NCBI RefSeq assembly: GCF_000467185.1
Contig: NZ_BATM01000054.1
Coordinates: 1 to 44,912 of the forward strand
DNA length: 44,912 bases
Direction of reading: 5' to 3'
Origin: Vibrio ezurae NBRC 102218
Lineage (GTDB): Bacteria; Pseudomonadota; Gammaproteobacteria; Enterobacterales; Vibrionaceae
A program made the position numbers and the translations under genes. This document shows, piece by piece, positions 33,868 through 43,503 of the stretch. Below the pieces are notes generated by a model, which saw nothing but the letters and a program-made list of their open reading frames with translations, had not been told where the DNA came from and did no database searches. Position 1 is the first letter of the stretch. Each line of letters begins with the position of its first letter.

Positions 33868-34953
33868 ATGATGAACACTGAAGACACCTGCACACACCAA
33901 TGGATCAATCGTGCGATTCAGATCATTGAATCAGACTATCAACGTTCAGCGGACACTCACCTAATTAAGCTCGATATTGATGCCTTTGCGGGTATTGATA
34001 TCTACCTAAAAGATGAGAGCACCCACCCGACCGGTTCTTTAAAACACCGTTTGGCTCGTTCTTTGTTTCTGTATGCTCTATGTAATGGCTGGATAGGCCC
34101 TAAAACGCCAATCATAGAATCCTCTTCTGGCAGTACCGCGGTTTCTGAAGCCTACTTTGCTCGTTTACTCGGTTTGCCATTTATTGCGGTGATGCCAAAA
34201 AGTACGGCTAAGAAAAAAATAGAACAAATTGAGTTTTATGGCGGTCAAGCGCATTTAGTCGACCATTCTGATGAAATCTACGCTGAGTCACATCGCTTAG
34301 CAGAACAATTAAATGGTCACTATATGGACCAATTCACTTACGCTGAACGTGCAACTGATTGGCGTGGCAACAACAACATCGCCAACTCTATTTTTAATCA
34401 AATGAAACTAGAGCAGCATCCTATACCAACATGGATAGTCATGAGCCCAGGTACAGGAGGCACGTCTGCCACTATTGGCCGATTCATTCGCTATCAACAA
34501 TGCGATACGCAACTTTGCGTTGTCGATCCTAGTCACTCGGTGTTTTATGACTATTACCACAGCAAAGATGCGTCTATTACCTTAGATCGCGGCAGTAATA
34601 TCGAAGGTATTGGTCGACCTAGGGTGGAGCCGAGCTTTATCTCTGGTGTGGTGGATGAAATGATTAAAGTACCTGATGCCCACTCTATTGCCACAATGCA
34701 GTGGCTACAGCACAAGCTAGGGCGTAAAGTTGGTCCATCAACAGGCACGAATTTATACGGCGTTTTGCAACTGGCTAAACGCATGCATGACAATGGCGAG
34801 ACAGGTTCAATCGTGACCTTACTGTGTGATAGTGGCGAGCGCTACCTTGATACTTACTATAATCCACAGTGGATCAAGAGCACGATTGGCGATGTTCAAC
34901 CAAGTCACGATCATTTGCAGTCGTTATTTAAAGTAAACGCAGCTAACAAATAA
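33868..34953 (+). CDS. Cysteine synthase-fold PLP enzyme, possibly a cysteine desulfhydrase
   Basis: A 361-residue PLP enzyme of the cysteine synthase/beta-family (type II). [15 protein letters not shown] holds the PLP lysine (Lys59), [13 protein letters not shown] is the substrate loop, and [14 protein letters not shown] is the phosphate-binding glycine loop; [12 protein letters not shown] is near the C-terminus. The Lrp-type gene divergent to it suggests an amino-acid-degrading role, for example L-cysteine desulfhydrase of the fungal Cds1 type, releasing H2S, pyruvate and ammonia. A biosynthetic beta-replacement enzyme is the alternative. Two adjacent ATGs (33868, 33871) follow an AGGAAAG site. 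Confidence 0.75.
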   Translation: MMNTEDTCTHQWINRAIQIIESDYQRSADTHLIKLDIDAFAGIDIYLKDESTHPTGSLKHRLARSLFLYALCNGWIGPKTPIIESSSGSTAVSEAYFARLLGLPFIAVMPKSTAKKKIEQIEFYGGQAHLVDHSDEIYAESHRLAEQLNGHYMDQFTYAERATDWRGNNNIANSIFNQMKLEQHPIPTWIVMSPGTGGTSATIGRFIRYQQCDTQLCVVDPSHSVFYDYYHSKDASITLDRGSNIEGIGRPRVEPSFISGVVDEMIKVPDAHSIATMQWLQHKLGRKVGPSTGTNLYGVLQLAKRMHDNGETGSIVTLLCDSGERYLDTYYNPQWIKSTIGDVQPSHDHLQSLFKVNAANK

Positions 34954-35689
34954 ATGAAAATATAATTTATTGTATTCCAGTAACTCTATATAATATGGCG
35001 TCCTATTAATTAGGCGCCATTTTTTAATTTATACAATGTAATTTACTCATTAAATTAATAATAATGTTATCAGACAATAATAAATAATTAAGTTGATTAG
35101 CCTAGCTAATTCATTTAACTCGCCAGCAACTGAAACTATATTTCATATAAGTAAACTCAACTTGTAGTCGTTCTTACAAGCTGGGTGTCTATTCACAGTT
35201 ACCTATTCCCTTTCATAGCACCTTCTCTTTTGTTGCTGCACTCTTTTCCCATACGCCGACTCCTACCTTGGTTTCCTTAGCTCGCCAATAGTCACACTAA
35301 GTCACTGATAAATAAATACTATAAATCATATTTCATGACTAACCCTGCATAAACTCCGCAGCTAACATCCGAGTTGCCTGCATTAATTTGTGACGAAAAT
35401 AAACTCTTTTTAAGATAAAGCACAATTCCATGCAATATTTTTTATCAAGTTGCGTGTTGTGTTGCATATATTGATTCAAATGATGGTTATTCGTTTAACT
35501 ATAATAAATTTAAATACATAATTTAAATGTCTCTCGAATACTCAAACTTGAACACCACGTTATTCCTAGTGGAGTTTAAACAATAAGTAAAATCAAGGTG
35601 CAAATAAGAATATTATCTAATTTATCTTGATGTTCGAACCAGACGTCCCCCAATTGAAAATACTTTTATTTTTATTAAGGTTAACGTTT
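34954..35689. other. AT-rich intergenic region upstream of the ChiA-like gene
   Basis: About 730 bp without a gene. It holds the terminator at 34995-35025, a partial match to the interspersed repeat near 35293 (CACACTAAGTCACTGATAAA) and the chitinase promoter. The ChiA ribosome-binding site is a modest AAGG at about 35677. I found no perfect CRP-type palindrome. Confidence 0.45.
34995..35025 (+). terminator. Terminator of the PLP-enzyme gene
   Basis: ATGGCG-T-CCTA (34995-35005) pairs with TAGG-CGCCAT (35011-35020) with one bulged base, followed by TTTTT. It lies 40 bp past the stop codon. Confidence 0.8.
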
Positions 35690-38365
35690 ATGTTTAACAA
35701 ATCACTTTTATCTTTATCCATTCTTGGATCCCTTTTGGCTGCGCCAGCGATTGCAGCTCCCCCTGGTGACCCTGTAATATCGTGGGGTGATTACACCTTC
35801 GCGCTAGTTGAGGTTGATCACGATGCCACCGCATATGAACAAGTAGTGAAAGCGGTGCACGAAGAGCTCACCCTTGAAATTACATGGGATGTATGGGCAG
35901 GTGACCCTGCTGATACTGCGCGCATTCTTCTTGACGGTAACGTTGTGTGGGAAGGCGATGCTTCAGCAAATAAAGCCGTTTTCACCATGAACAAAGGCGG
36001 TCTTTATGACATGGTTATCGAGCTTGAAAATAAAGATGGCATCAGCCGCTCAAAAGAAACGCTCCTAACGATTGCTGACACTGACGGCAGCCACATGGAA
36101 CCACTCGAGACCATTTGGACTGAAAACAACAAACCCTACGAAAACACTACAGGTAAAATCGTAGGCACATACGTTGTAGAGTGGGCAGTATACGGTCGTG
36201 ATTACCCTATCGATAAAGCGCCTACTGCCAACTTAAACCGTATGCTCTATGGCTTTGTTCCGATGTGTGGTGGTCACGGCATCAATGACTCTCTAAAAAC
36301 TATCGATGGCTCTTTTGAAGCTCTACAACGTGCTTGTGCGGGCCGTGAAGACTTTAAAGTGGCAATGCATGACCCATGGGCAGCAGTCCAAATACCTCAG
36401 AAAGGTGTAGAAGGCTGGTCTGTGCCATACAAAGGAAACTTTGGTCAAATGATGGCGGCAAAACGCGCCAATCCAGATCTTAAAATCTTGCCTTCTATCG
36501 GTGGCTGGACACTTTCTGACCCATTCTTCTTTATGCACGATGACGAAATCCGTCACACCTTTATCGAGTCAGTACGTGAATACCTAGAAACATGGAAATT
36601 CTTCGACGGTATTGATATTGACTATGAATTCCCTGGTGGTGGTGGTGCAAACCCTAACCTAGGTGATAAAGAGATCGATGGCAAAACTTACGTCACCTTA
36701 ATGAAAGAACTGCGTCAAATGCTTGACGAGTTGGGTGAGAAAAACGGCCGTTACTACGAGCTAGCATCAGCAATCAACATTGGTCACGATAAACTTGCCG
36801 TTGTCGATTACGGAGAAGCGTCTAAATATCTAGATCATATTTTCCTAATGTCTTACGACTACTATGGTGCATGGAGCAACAGCGTTCTAAACCACCAAAC
36901 TGCCTTACATAAATCAACGGTAAACACCGTAGAGGAAGAGTCTGAATACTACACTTCTCGCGGCGTAGAAATCCTTCTTGAGCAAGGTGTGCCAATTGAG
37001 AAAATGGTCATTGGTGGCGCAGCCTTCGGTCGTGGCTGGAGCGGTGTTCATGGATACGTTGACGGAAACCCGTTTACGGGTGAAGCTACTGGGCCAATCA
37101 AAGGCACTTGGGAAGATGGCGTTTTAGATTATCGTGATATCGTGGATAACCACACTCCTGCACAAGGCTTTGTACAAGGATACGATGAAGCAGCAGAAGC
37201 CGCTTATATCTTTAAAGAGTCAACGGGTGAATTAATTTCTTATGATAACCCTCGCTCAATTAAAGCTAAGGCGCAATACGCTGTACAACAAGGTATGGGC
37301 GGTATTTTCCACTGGGAAATGGACGGCGATAACGGTGACCTAATTAATGCAATGCATGAAGGTTTAGGCCACGGTGATGCAGTCACTGATCCTGAGCAGC
37401 CAAACCGTGCTCCTATCGCACGTGCTGGTGCTGATAAAACTGTAACAGGTCCTGCTTCTGTTCTTCTAGATGGCTCTTTGTCATCCGATCCTGAAGGTGA
37501 GGCGTTAACGTTCAACTGGCAGCAAACCGCAGGTAACACGGTTGCTATTATCAATAATAGCAACGCTAAACCAACGGTAGACGTTCCTTACACAGAAACA
37601 GACATGTCTTATACCTTTACCTTAACGGTTGCTGATCCTGAAGGTGCATCATCTACCGATAGCGTAGTCATCACTAACAAGGCAGAGGTATCTAACCAAC
37701 CACCAACAATTGCTATTACACCAACAGTGTACGTTGATGAAAATACGCAATTTACTCTTGTGGCAAATGCCAATGACGCTGATGGCGACTCATTAGCATT
37801 CACTTGGAACGTACCTTCTGACTTCGTTATTATTGACGGTGGTCATGAGAACAGCATTGTCCTAACAGCTCCAGAAGTTGATGCAGATACTCAGTTCTCA
37901 ATCGATGTCACTGTTAGCGATGGCGAAGACACTGCAAGTGCAACCACCCGCGTACATGTAGCAAACATCGAAGAAGATAACGATGGTGGCGACACTGGTG
38001 GCGATGAAGGTGGTGAAGGTGACGGCGGTGCCGGAGACGGTAACCAATGTACTGGCACGGATCCAGAAGCACCAAACTACCCTGCATGGGAAGCTGGCGC
38101 GACTTACACAACAGAAACCGTGAGCCACAAAGGTCTTGTGTACAAAGCGAAATGGTGGACTCAAGCTGAGCCAACACCTACTGCTGAAGGTTGGGAGTTG
38201 ATTTCAAATATCGAACTACCATGGAATGCAGAAATTGCATACTCAGGTACAGAGCAAACTAACCACAACGGTTCACGCTGGCAAGCTAAGTGGTGGACAA
38301 AAGGTGATGAACCTGGCATTGACCCAGTATGGGTTAACCTAGGCTCCGCAACGTGTAAATACTAA
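35690..38365 (+). CDS. chiA: ChiA-type GH18 chitinase with PKD-type and chitin-binding modules
   Basis: An 891-residue secreted chitinase. Signal peptide MFNKSLLSLSILGSLLAAPA then IAA. The N-terminal beta-sandwich (about 24-130) and the GH18 barrel (about 135-560) match Serratia ChiA closely (for example KILPSIGGWTLSDPFFFM and NKPYENTTGKIVGTYVVEWA). The signature DGIDIDYE is at 306-313, with Glu313 the acid catalyst. Two PKD/Ig-type domains follow (about 577-760), then an Asp/Gly-rich linker (about 763-793), then two tandem CBM5/12 modules, each with AKWWT. It degrades chitin, with the C-terminal modules holding the polymer. The ATG at 35690 is chosen because the signal peptide begins there; longer readings from 35627 lack one. 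Vibrio ChiA proteins usually have about 850 residues with a comparable layout. Confidence 0.95.
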   Translation: MFNKSLLSLSILGSLLAAPAIAAPPGDPVISWGDYTFALVEVDHDATAYEQVVKAVHEELTLEITWDVWAGDPADTARILLDGNVVWEGDASANKAVFTMNKGGLYDMVIELENKDGISRSKETLLTIADTDGSHMEPLETIWTENNKPYENTTGKIVGTYVVEWAVYGRDYPIDKAPTANLNRMLYGFVPMCGGHGINDSLKTIDGSFEALQRACAGREDFKVAMHDPWAAVQIPQKGVEGWSVPYKGNFGQMMAAKRANPDLKILPSIGGWTLSDPFFFMHDDEIRHTFIESVREYLETWKFFDGIDIDYEFPGGGGANPNLGDKEIDGKTYVTLMKELRQMLDELGEKNGRYYELASAINIGHDKLAVVDYGEASKYLDHIFLMSYDYYGAWSNSVLNHQTALHKSTVNTVEEESEYYTSRGVEILLEQGVPIEKMVIGGAAFGRGWSGVHGYVDGNPFTGEATGPIKGTWEDGVLDYRDIVDNHTPAQGFVQGYDEAAEAAYIFKESTGELISYDNPRSIKAKAQYAVQQGMGGIFHWEMDGDNGDLINAMHEGLGHGDAVTDPEQPNRAPIARAGADKTVTGPASVLLDGSLSSDPEGEALTFNWQQTAGNTVAIINNSNAKPTVDVPYTETDMSYTFTLTVADPEGASSTDSVVITNKAEVSNQPPTIAITPTVYVDENTQFTLVANANDADGDSLAFTWNVPSDFVIIDGGHENSIVLTAPEVDADTQFSIDVTVSDGEDTASATTRVHVANIEEDNDGGDTGGDEGGEGDGGAGDGNQCTGTDPEAPNYPAWEAGATYTTETVSHKGLVYKAKWWTQAEPTPTAEGWELISNIELPWNAEIAYSGTEQTNHNGSRWQAKWWTKGDEPGIDPVWVNLGSATCKY

Positions 38366-38401
38366 CTGATAGCGAAAAACTATTGGAAAAGTAGCTAAAC
38401 T

Positions 38402-38433
38402 AAAGTCCCTCAATATTCTTGAGGGACTTTTTA
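38402..38433 (+). terminator. chiA terminator
   Basis: A perfect 12-bp stem, AAAGTCCCTCAA (38402-38413) with TTGAGGGACTTT (38419-38430), and a 5-nt loop, followed by further T residues. Confidence 0.92.
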
Positions 38434-38451
38434 TATCAGCTCAAAGATCTA

Positions 38452-38769
38452 TTATTTTTTATTCTTTGCTTCAAATGCCGCTAACTGCTCTGGCGTGGCC
38501 GGTAATTGGTGGTTTTGTTTCCACTCATCATACGTCATACCATACACACGCAAACGGGCATCATCGATATCTAAATCCAAGCCCTTTTCTTTTGCTTCTG
38601 CGGTGTACCACTTGCTAAAGCAGTTTCGACAAAACCCTGCCAAGATCATCAAATCAATATTCTGCACATCTTTATTACTGTCTAAATGCGCCAGTAAACG
38701 ACGAAATACCGCAGCATCTAATTGATCTTGCTCTTGTTGTGACAGTTGTTGGTGCTTAGCTTGAGTCAA
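38452..38769 (-). CDS. DUF1244 small protein
   Basis: A 105-residue soluble protein of the DUF1244 family. Core: FRRLLAHLDSNKDVQNIDLM then ILAGFCRNCFSKWYTA, and later VYGMTYDEWKQNHQ. The CRNC pair could bind a metal, as the name-giving motif is strongly conserved. The start appears to be TTG at 38769: AAGGAGAG lies at a normal distance and there is no nearby ATG. Function unknown. It converges on chiA. Confidence 0.82.
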   Translation of the reverse strand: MTQAKHQQLSQQEQDQLDAAVFRRLLAHLDSNKDVQNIDLMILAGFCRNCFSKWYTAEAKEKGLDLDIDDARLRVYGMTYDEWKQNHQLPATPEQLAAFEAKNKK

Positions 38770-38908
38770 TGTCTCTCTCCTTCTTATTTAATCTCAATCG
38801 TAGTAACAAACGTTTTAATCGTAGACAGCCTCATGTAATATTGTTGTTATATACAAGGATGAACACAGTATCTACTTTGTTAACACTAACACATTATAAA
38901 GGATGATA

Positions 38909-39466
38909 ATGAATAAGCTTCGCCTACTTGGCCTACTTTCTAGCACCCTGCTTTCGATCTCTGCCACTGCTGCTGGCAACAACTCTTTTTATCTTGGTGT
39001 TGGCGATGTTGGCTTTTCTCCTGATGGAGACTCTACAGATACCTTTGCTAGCCCAAGCTTCATTATTGGCGGTGGTCAATCCTTTAACGAACACCTCAGT
39101 ATGGAAGGGTTTTTCCGTTACTCAGAGTCCTCTGATGATGCTAAAACCTTTGAAATCAACTACTACGAGTTAGGGCTGTCTCTCATCGCCACCACCGGAG
39201 AGCTAGGTGATACACCTCTTGAAATTTTCGGGCGTACCAGCGCCATCGCGACCCATATTAAAGGTCACGATATTAGCTCCGGCTCTAGAGTAGATGTCGG
39301 TGATACCACAGGCTCGGTATTTACCGTTGGCGCAGGCTTACAATGGAATATCAACGCCGATTACTGGCTTCGTGCTGAATATATTTATGGTTACGCAACG
39401 TCTGGAGTCGGTCGCTATGATGCAGACTATGATGGACTGCAAATGAGCATTGGTTTGGATTTTTAA
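38909..39466 (+). CDS. Small outer-membrane beta-barrel protein
   Basis: A 185-residue protein with signal peptide MNKLRLLGLLSSTLLSISAT and AA, then a barrel of about eight strands ending in a terminal Phe (LQMSIGLDF), of the OmpA-like/porin superfamily type. Strand pairs such as SFYLGVGDVGF and FTVGAGLQWNINADYWLRAE are clear. The ATG at 38909 has AAAGGA just upstream. No periplasmic domain. Function unknown; it may be an adhesion or stress barrel. The AlkA-type gene begins 30 bp after it and may be co-transcribed. Confidence 0.75.
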   Translation: MNKLRLLGLLSSTLLSISATAAGNNSFYLGVGDVGFSPDGDSTDTFASPSFIIGGGQSFNEHLSMEGFFRYSESSDDAKTFEINYYELGLSLIATTGELGDTPLEIFGRTSAIATHIKGHDISSGSRVDVGDTTGSVFTVGAGLQWNINADYWLRAEYIYGYATSGVGRYDADYDGLQMSIGLDF

Positions 39467-39496
39467 GAACCTCTGCCCCATGACTTTGAGACTTTA

Positions 39497-40303
39497 ATGG
39501 TGATCACTCATCCTAATAATCTTGAACCGACGACTATTGATGTTATAGAGCTTAGTTTTAAAGGCGCGCTAGATTGGCAATACATGCTGAATTTTTATCA
39601 GCGGCGCGCCATTTCGCATCTAGAGCAAATAGATAATCACCAATACACGCGACATGCGCAAATCAACAAGATGCCGATATGGTTTCGGCTATCACAAAAT
39701 CACCCTCAATCCCTCACCCTAGAGTATCAATTAAGTTGTGATTCTCAGCTTAACCCGTTAATTAACGCAGTGCGCAGAATGTTTGACCTCGACTCAGACT
39801 TAGCAGCCATAGAAAAGCATCTGCACGCCCTCTCACCAACACTAATCAAACGCACCGGCATACGCATTCCCGGAGTATGGAGCACTTGGGAAGCAGGCGT
39901 ACGCGCTGTGCTAGGACAGCAAATCTCAGTGACAGCGGCAATTAATCATTTAAATCACTTCACCAAACAATTAACCAACCACCAGCACTTTCCCAGCCCA
40001 CAGCACGTCGCCACAGCCGATCTTTCCTTCTTAAAAATGCCCCGGCGACGTAAAGAAACACTCAACAGACTGGCAGAATTTATTATTGAATCCCCGCAAG
40101 CACACCCAAGCCAATGGCTTCCCATTAAAGGCATCGGCCCATGGACAATTCAATACGTGCAATTAAGAGGTCTATCAGAAAAGAACTGCTTTTTAAGTAA
40201 TGATTTAGTGGTTAAAAAAGCACTGGCTAAGTTTCCACATCTCACCGCTGACAACGTCAGCCCCTACGGAAGTTACGCGACTTTTCATTTGTGGAATCAA
40301 TAA
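39497..40303 (+). CDS. AlkA-type DNA-3-methyladenine glycosylase
   Basis: A 268-residue base-excision repair glycosylase of the AlkA (HhH-GPD) family. The C-terminal part has the helix-hairpin-helix LPIKGIGPWTIQYVQLRGLS and the catalytic Asp236 in FLSNDLVVKKAL, equivalent to Asp238 of E. coli AlkA. TWEAGVRAVLGQQISVTAAI is the family's conserved helix. It removes alkylated purines. The N-terminal AlkA_N-like domain is present but divergent. It could also be the AlkA half of an Ada-type arrangement; no Ada domain is fused. Confidence 0.88.
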   Translation: MVITHPNNLEPTTIDVIELSFKGALDWQYMLNFYQRRAISHLEQIDNHQYTRHAQINKMPIWFRLSQNHPQSLTLEYQLSCDSQLNPLINAVRRMFDLDSDLAAIEKHLHALSPTLIKRTGIRIPGVWSTWEAGVRAVLGQQISVTAAINHLNHFTKQLTNHQHFPSPQHVATADLSFLKMPRRRKETLNRLAEFIIESPQAHPSQWLPIKGIGPWTIQYVQLRGLSEKNCFLSNDLVVKKALAKFPHLTADNVSPYGSYATFHLWNQ

Positions 40304-40320
40304 CCTTTATCTCAAATAAA

Positions 40321-40354
40321 ATGCCGCTCACTTCACAGTGAACGGCATTTTTTA
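40321..40354. terminator. Bidirectional terminator
   Basis: ATGCCG-C-TCACT (40321-40332) pairs with AGTGA-A-CGGCAT (40337-40348), with one mismatch, followed by TTTTTT on the plus strand. On the minus strand it is followed by TTTATTT. It separates the convergent glycosylase and RND genes. Confidence 0.88.
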
Positions 40355-40392
40355 GTGCGTTTTATCGCTTATTACAAAGGTTATCACTTCAC

Positions 40393-43300
40393 CTAGTGGC
40401 TAATGCGTCCTTTAGTATCTTGGTCGATAGCTTGGTTTAGAAGCTCTTCTACGTGTCCCGGTGCTTTGGTGTTAAACGACAGCAGTCGATACATCGCAGG
40501 GATAACAAATAGCGTGACAAAACTTGCAAATGCCATACCGAAGAAGATGACGGTACCTACTGCAACTCGGCTTTCATAACCTGCGCCGGTTGAGAAGATC
40601 AGCGGGATTGAGCCTGCTAAGGTAGTAAACGCTGTCATCATAATTGGTCGTAGACGTCTTGCTGCTGCATCGATGATGGCTTGCTCGAACTCAACCCCTC
40701 TATCACGTAACTGGTTGGCAAACTCGACGATCAAGATACCGTTTTTGGTTACCATACCAATCAACATGATCATCCCTATCTGACTGTAGACGTTAAGCCC
40801 TTGGGACATAATCACTAAGCCTAAGAAGCCACCGAATATCCCCATAGGAACGGTAAACATCACCACTAATGGGTTGATAAAGCTCTCAAACTGGGCTGCC
40901 AATACTAAGTATGCCACCAACAAGGCTAAGCCAAATACCATCACAATCGAAGATTGGTTCTCTTTGAAATCTTTCGATTCGCCAGAGTAATACACTGAAA
41001 TGCTGCTTGGCAGTACCTCAACCGCTTTTTGATCTAGGTAATCAAGGGCGTCACTGAGGGTTGCTCCTTCAACCAAGTTTGCTTTTACTGTGATTGATTT
41101 TTGCTTGTTGTAGTGGGAAAGACGAATCGCCGATGCCACTTCATTGACTTTAGTCACCGAATCTAATGTGACAAGATCACCCTTAGACGTTCGTAAATAA
41201 ATTTGGCTAAGGTCGGTACTGTTGTTAAAGCTGTTTTCATCACCACGCAAATAGACGTCATATTCCTGACCTCGATCGACATAGGTGGTTTCGCTTTTAC
41301 CCCCAAGCATGATTTCCAATGTATCGGAGATATCACTTTGCTTAATACCCAACTCTGCCGCGCGCTCTTTATCAATAGAAAGCACCAGCTCCGGTGTTTT
41401 CTCTGAATAGTCAGTGCTTGCACCATCCATAAATGGGCTGGCATCAGCTTCGTTTTTAAGCACCTCAGCCCATTTCTCTAACTCTTTATAATCGGTGCCG
41501 CCAAGAACAAACTGTACAGGCTCACTAGAGCGCCCTCTAAAGCCAGGTAGCATAGGGAAGACTTTGACATCAGGAATATCAGCCAGTGTTTTACGAATCA
41601 CACCCAATGCTTCACCCGCCGATAAATCACGATCAGCCCAATCTTCTAAAATCATGATCACAAAGCCAGTCTGATCGCCGGCGTTACCACCAAATGCAGG
41701 AGATTGAATAGAGAAAGATTTTAAAAGGCCCTTGCCAAGCAATGGTTTTAAGCGAGACTCAATGACATCCATATTCACCGACATGCGGTTATAACTGGTA
41801 GCGTCAGCACCCCTTGCAAAAGCAAATAATACTCCGCGGTCTTCTTGCGGCGTAAGCTGAGCAGGTACCGACTTCATTAAGTAATATGAACCGGCAAAAC
41901 AGCTAATAATCACGATAGGAGCAACCCACTTAAATCGCAGAGCCACAACCAGCATACGACGATATAAGCGTTCTAGCTTACCAAATAAACACTCTACGCC
42001 TTGGTTGAAACGGTTAGGTTTCACGTTTGCTTTTAAGATTTTACTGCCCAGAACTGGCGTTAATGTCAGAGCAATCAGTGATGAGAACAACACCGACATT
42101 GCCAACAATACGGAGAACTCCGTAAACAGCAAACCTACCATGCCATCCATAAAGGAAATTGGCAGGAATACCATGACCAATACTAGCGTAGTAGCAATAA
42201 CCGCAAAGCCTACTTCACGCGTGCCTTTATAGGCCGCTAAAAGAGGCGATTCACCGCGTTCTATATGGTGGAAAATATTCTCCACCACCACAATGGCATC
42301 ATCGACCACCAAACCAATGGAAAGGATCAACGCCATTAGCGTAATCAAGTTGATACTAAAGCCAAAGTAGTAAGCGGCGATGAAAGAAGAAATCAAAGAT
42401 ACAGGCACCGTTACTGCCGGTATCAAAGTCGCCCTTGCCTGCCCTATAAAGATATAGAGCACTAAGATCACTAAGCCACCTGTAATATATAAGGTGTTGT
42501 AAACCTCAGAAATAGAACGGTCAATAAACACAGTCGAATCGTAATCTACCGCTAAACGAGTGCCTTCTGGTAAGAATTTTTGAATCTCATCCACTTGTTT
42601 ATGAACGGCAGTTGCCACATCAAGAGGGTTCGCATCAGATTGAGGAATAATCCCCAAACTCACGTTAACTACACCATCACTTCTAAAGGTGGAGTCTTCG
42701 TTTTTAGCGCCCAGATAGACATCCGCGACATCTTTAAGGTAAATCGGCATACCATCAGCCGTCGTTCTTACTACAAGATAGTCGAAGTCCTTTTCACTGT
42801 TGTAGGTGCGATCAGTACGAACAGACATCACAATCGAGTCATTACGCACTTCGCCGCCAGGACTTTCGATATTTTCCGATTTTAACGCGGCTGTAATATC
42901 AGCTGTTGTTACACCTCTACCTGCCATTAAGGTCGGTTTAAGCTTCACATACATAACCTTGTATAGGCCACCGGAGACATCAACAGAGCTCACCCCAGAA
43001 AGTAAACTGAAACGGTCAAGCAGTACTCGGTCTACATAATCGGTCAATTCAGTTCTATCCAGATAGTCAGAACTTAAGTTGACGTACATTGACGCTTCAC
43101 CACTGCCGTTATTTTTATAAACGGTCGGTGAATCCGCTTCATCAGGCAGTTGGTTCTCCGCGCGAGCTACCGCATCACGCACATCACTGACACCCGTGTT
43201 TAAATCATAACCAATATCAAAGGTTACAGAGATACGAGACATACTGTTACGCGTTGTCGACGTAATCTCATCAATACCACTAATACCCGATAATTGGTCT

Positions 43301-43503
43301 TCAATGACCGAGGTAATTTGGTTTTCTATAATAGTGGCGGATGCACCTTCATAGCGTGTACTAATCGATACCGTTGAGCTTTCAATGTCGGGCATCTCAC
43401 GCACGGCAAGCTTAGAGAAAGACACTATGCCAAAGACACACAATAATAAGCTCAGTACGACGGCCGCGACCGGACGTTTAACTGAAATATCGGATAACAG
43501 CAT
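40393..43503 (-). CDS. RND efflux permease
   Basis: A 1036-residue RND inner-membrane transporter, normal length for the AcrB/MexB group. It begins LLSDISVKRPVAAVVLSLLL (TM1) and shows the proton-relay pair in GLVVDDAIVVVEN (Asp401 and Asp402, matching Asp407/408 of AcrB). The large periplasmic loops and the C-terminal helix block (LIGMVTKNGILIVEFANQLR) are intact. It exports drugs or toxic compounds by proton exchange with a periplasmic adaptor and an outer-membrane TolC. The adaptor gene precedes it with a one-base overlap (TAATG). Resembles the VexGH/MexB-like pumps of Vibrio, without a firm orthologue. Confidence 0.92.
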   Translation of the reverse strand: MLLSDISVKRPVAAVVLSLLLCVFGIVSFSKLAVREMPDIESSTVSISTRYEGASATIIENQITSVIEDQLSGISGIDEITSTTRNSMSRISVTFDIGYDLNTGVSDVRDAVARAENQLPDEADSPTVYKNNGSGEASMYVNLSSDYLDRTELTDYVDRVLLDRFSLLSGVSSVDVSGGLYKVMYVKLKPTLMAGRGVTTADITAALKSENIESPGGEVRNDSIVMSVRTDRTYNSEKDFDYLVVRTTADGMPIYLKDVADVYLGAKNEDSTFRSDGVVNVSLGIIPQSDANPLDVATAVHKQVDEIQKFLPEGTRLAVDYDSTVFIDRSISEVYNTLYITGGLVILVLYIFIGQARATLIPAVTVPVSLISSFIAAYYFGFSINLITLMALILSIGLVVDDAIVVVENIFHHIERGESPLLAAYKGTREVGFAVIATTLVLVMVFLPISFMDGMVGLLFTEFSVLLAMSVLFSSLIALTLTPVLGSKILKANVKPNRFNQGVECLFGKLERLYRRMLVVALRFKWVAPIVIISCFAGSYYLMKSVPAQLTPQEDRGVLFAFARGADATSYNRMSVNMDVIESRLKPLLGKGLLKSFSIQSPAFGGNAGDQTGFVIMILEDWADRDLSAGEALGVIRKTLADIPDVKVFPMLPGFRGRSSEPVQFVLGGTDYKELEKWAEVLKNEADASPFMDGASTDYSEKTPELVLSIDKERAAELGIKQSDISDTLEIMLGGKSETTYVDRGQEYDVYLRGDENSFNNSTDLSQIYLRTSKGDLVTLDSVTKVNEVASAIRLSHYNKQKSITVKANLVEGATLSDALDYLDQKAVEVLPSSISVYYSGESKDFKENQSSIVMVFGLALLVAYLVLAAQFESFINPLVVMFTVPMGIFGGFLGLVIMSQGLNVYSQIGMIMLIGMVTKNGILIVEFANQLRDRGVEFEQAIIDAAARRLRPIMMTAFTTLAGSIPLIFSTGAGYESRVAVGTVIFFGMAFASFVTLFVIPAMYRLLSFNTKAPGHVEELLNQAIDQDTKGRISH

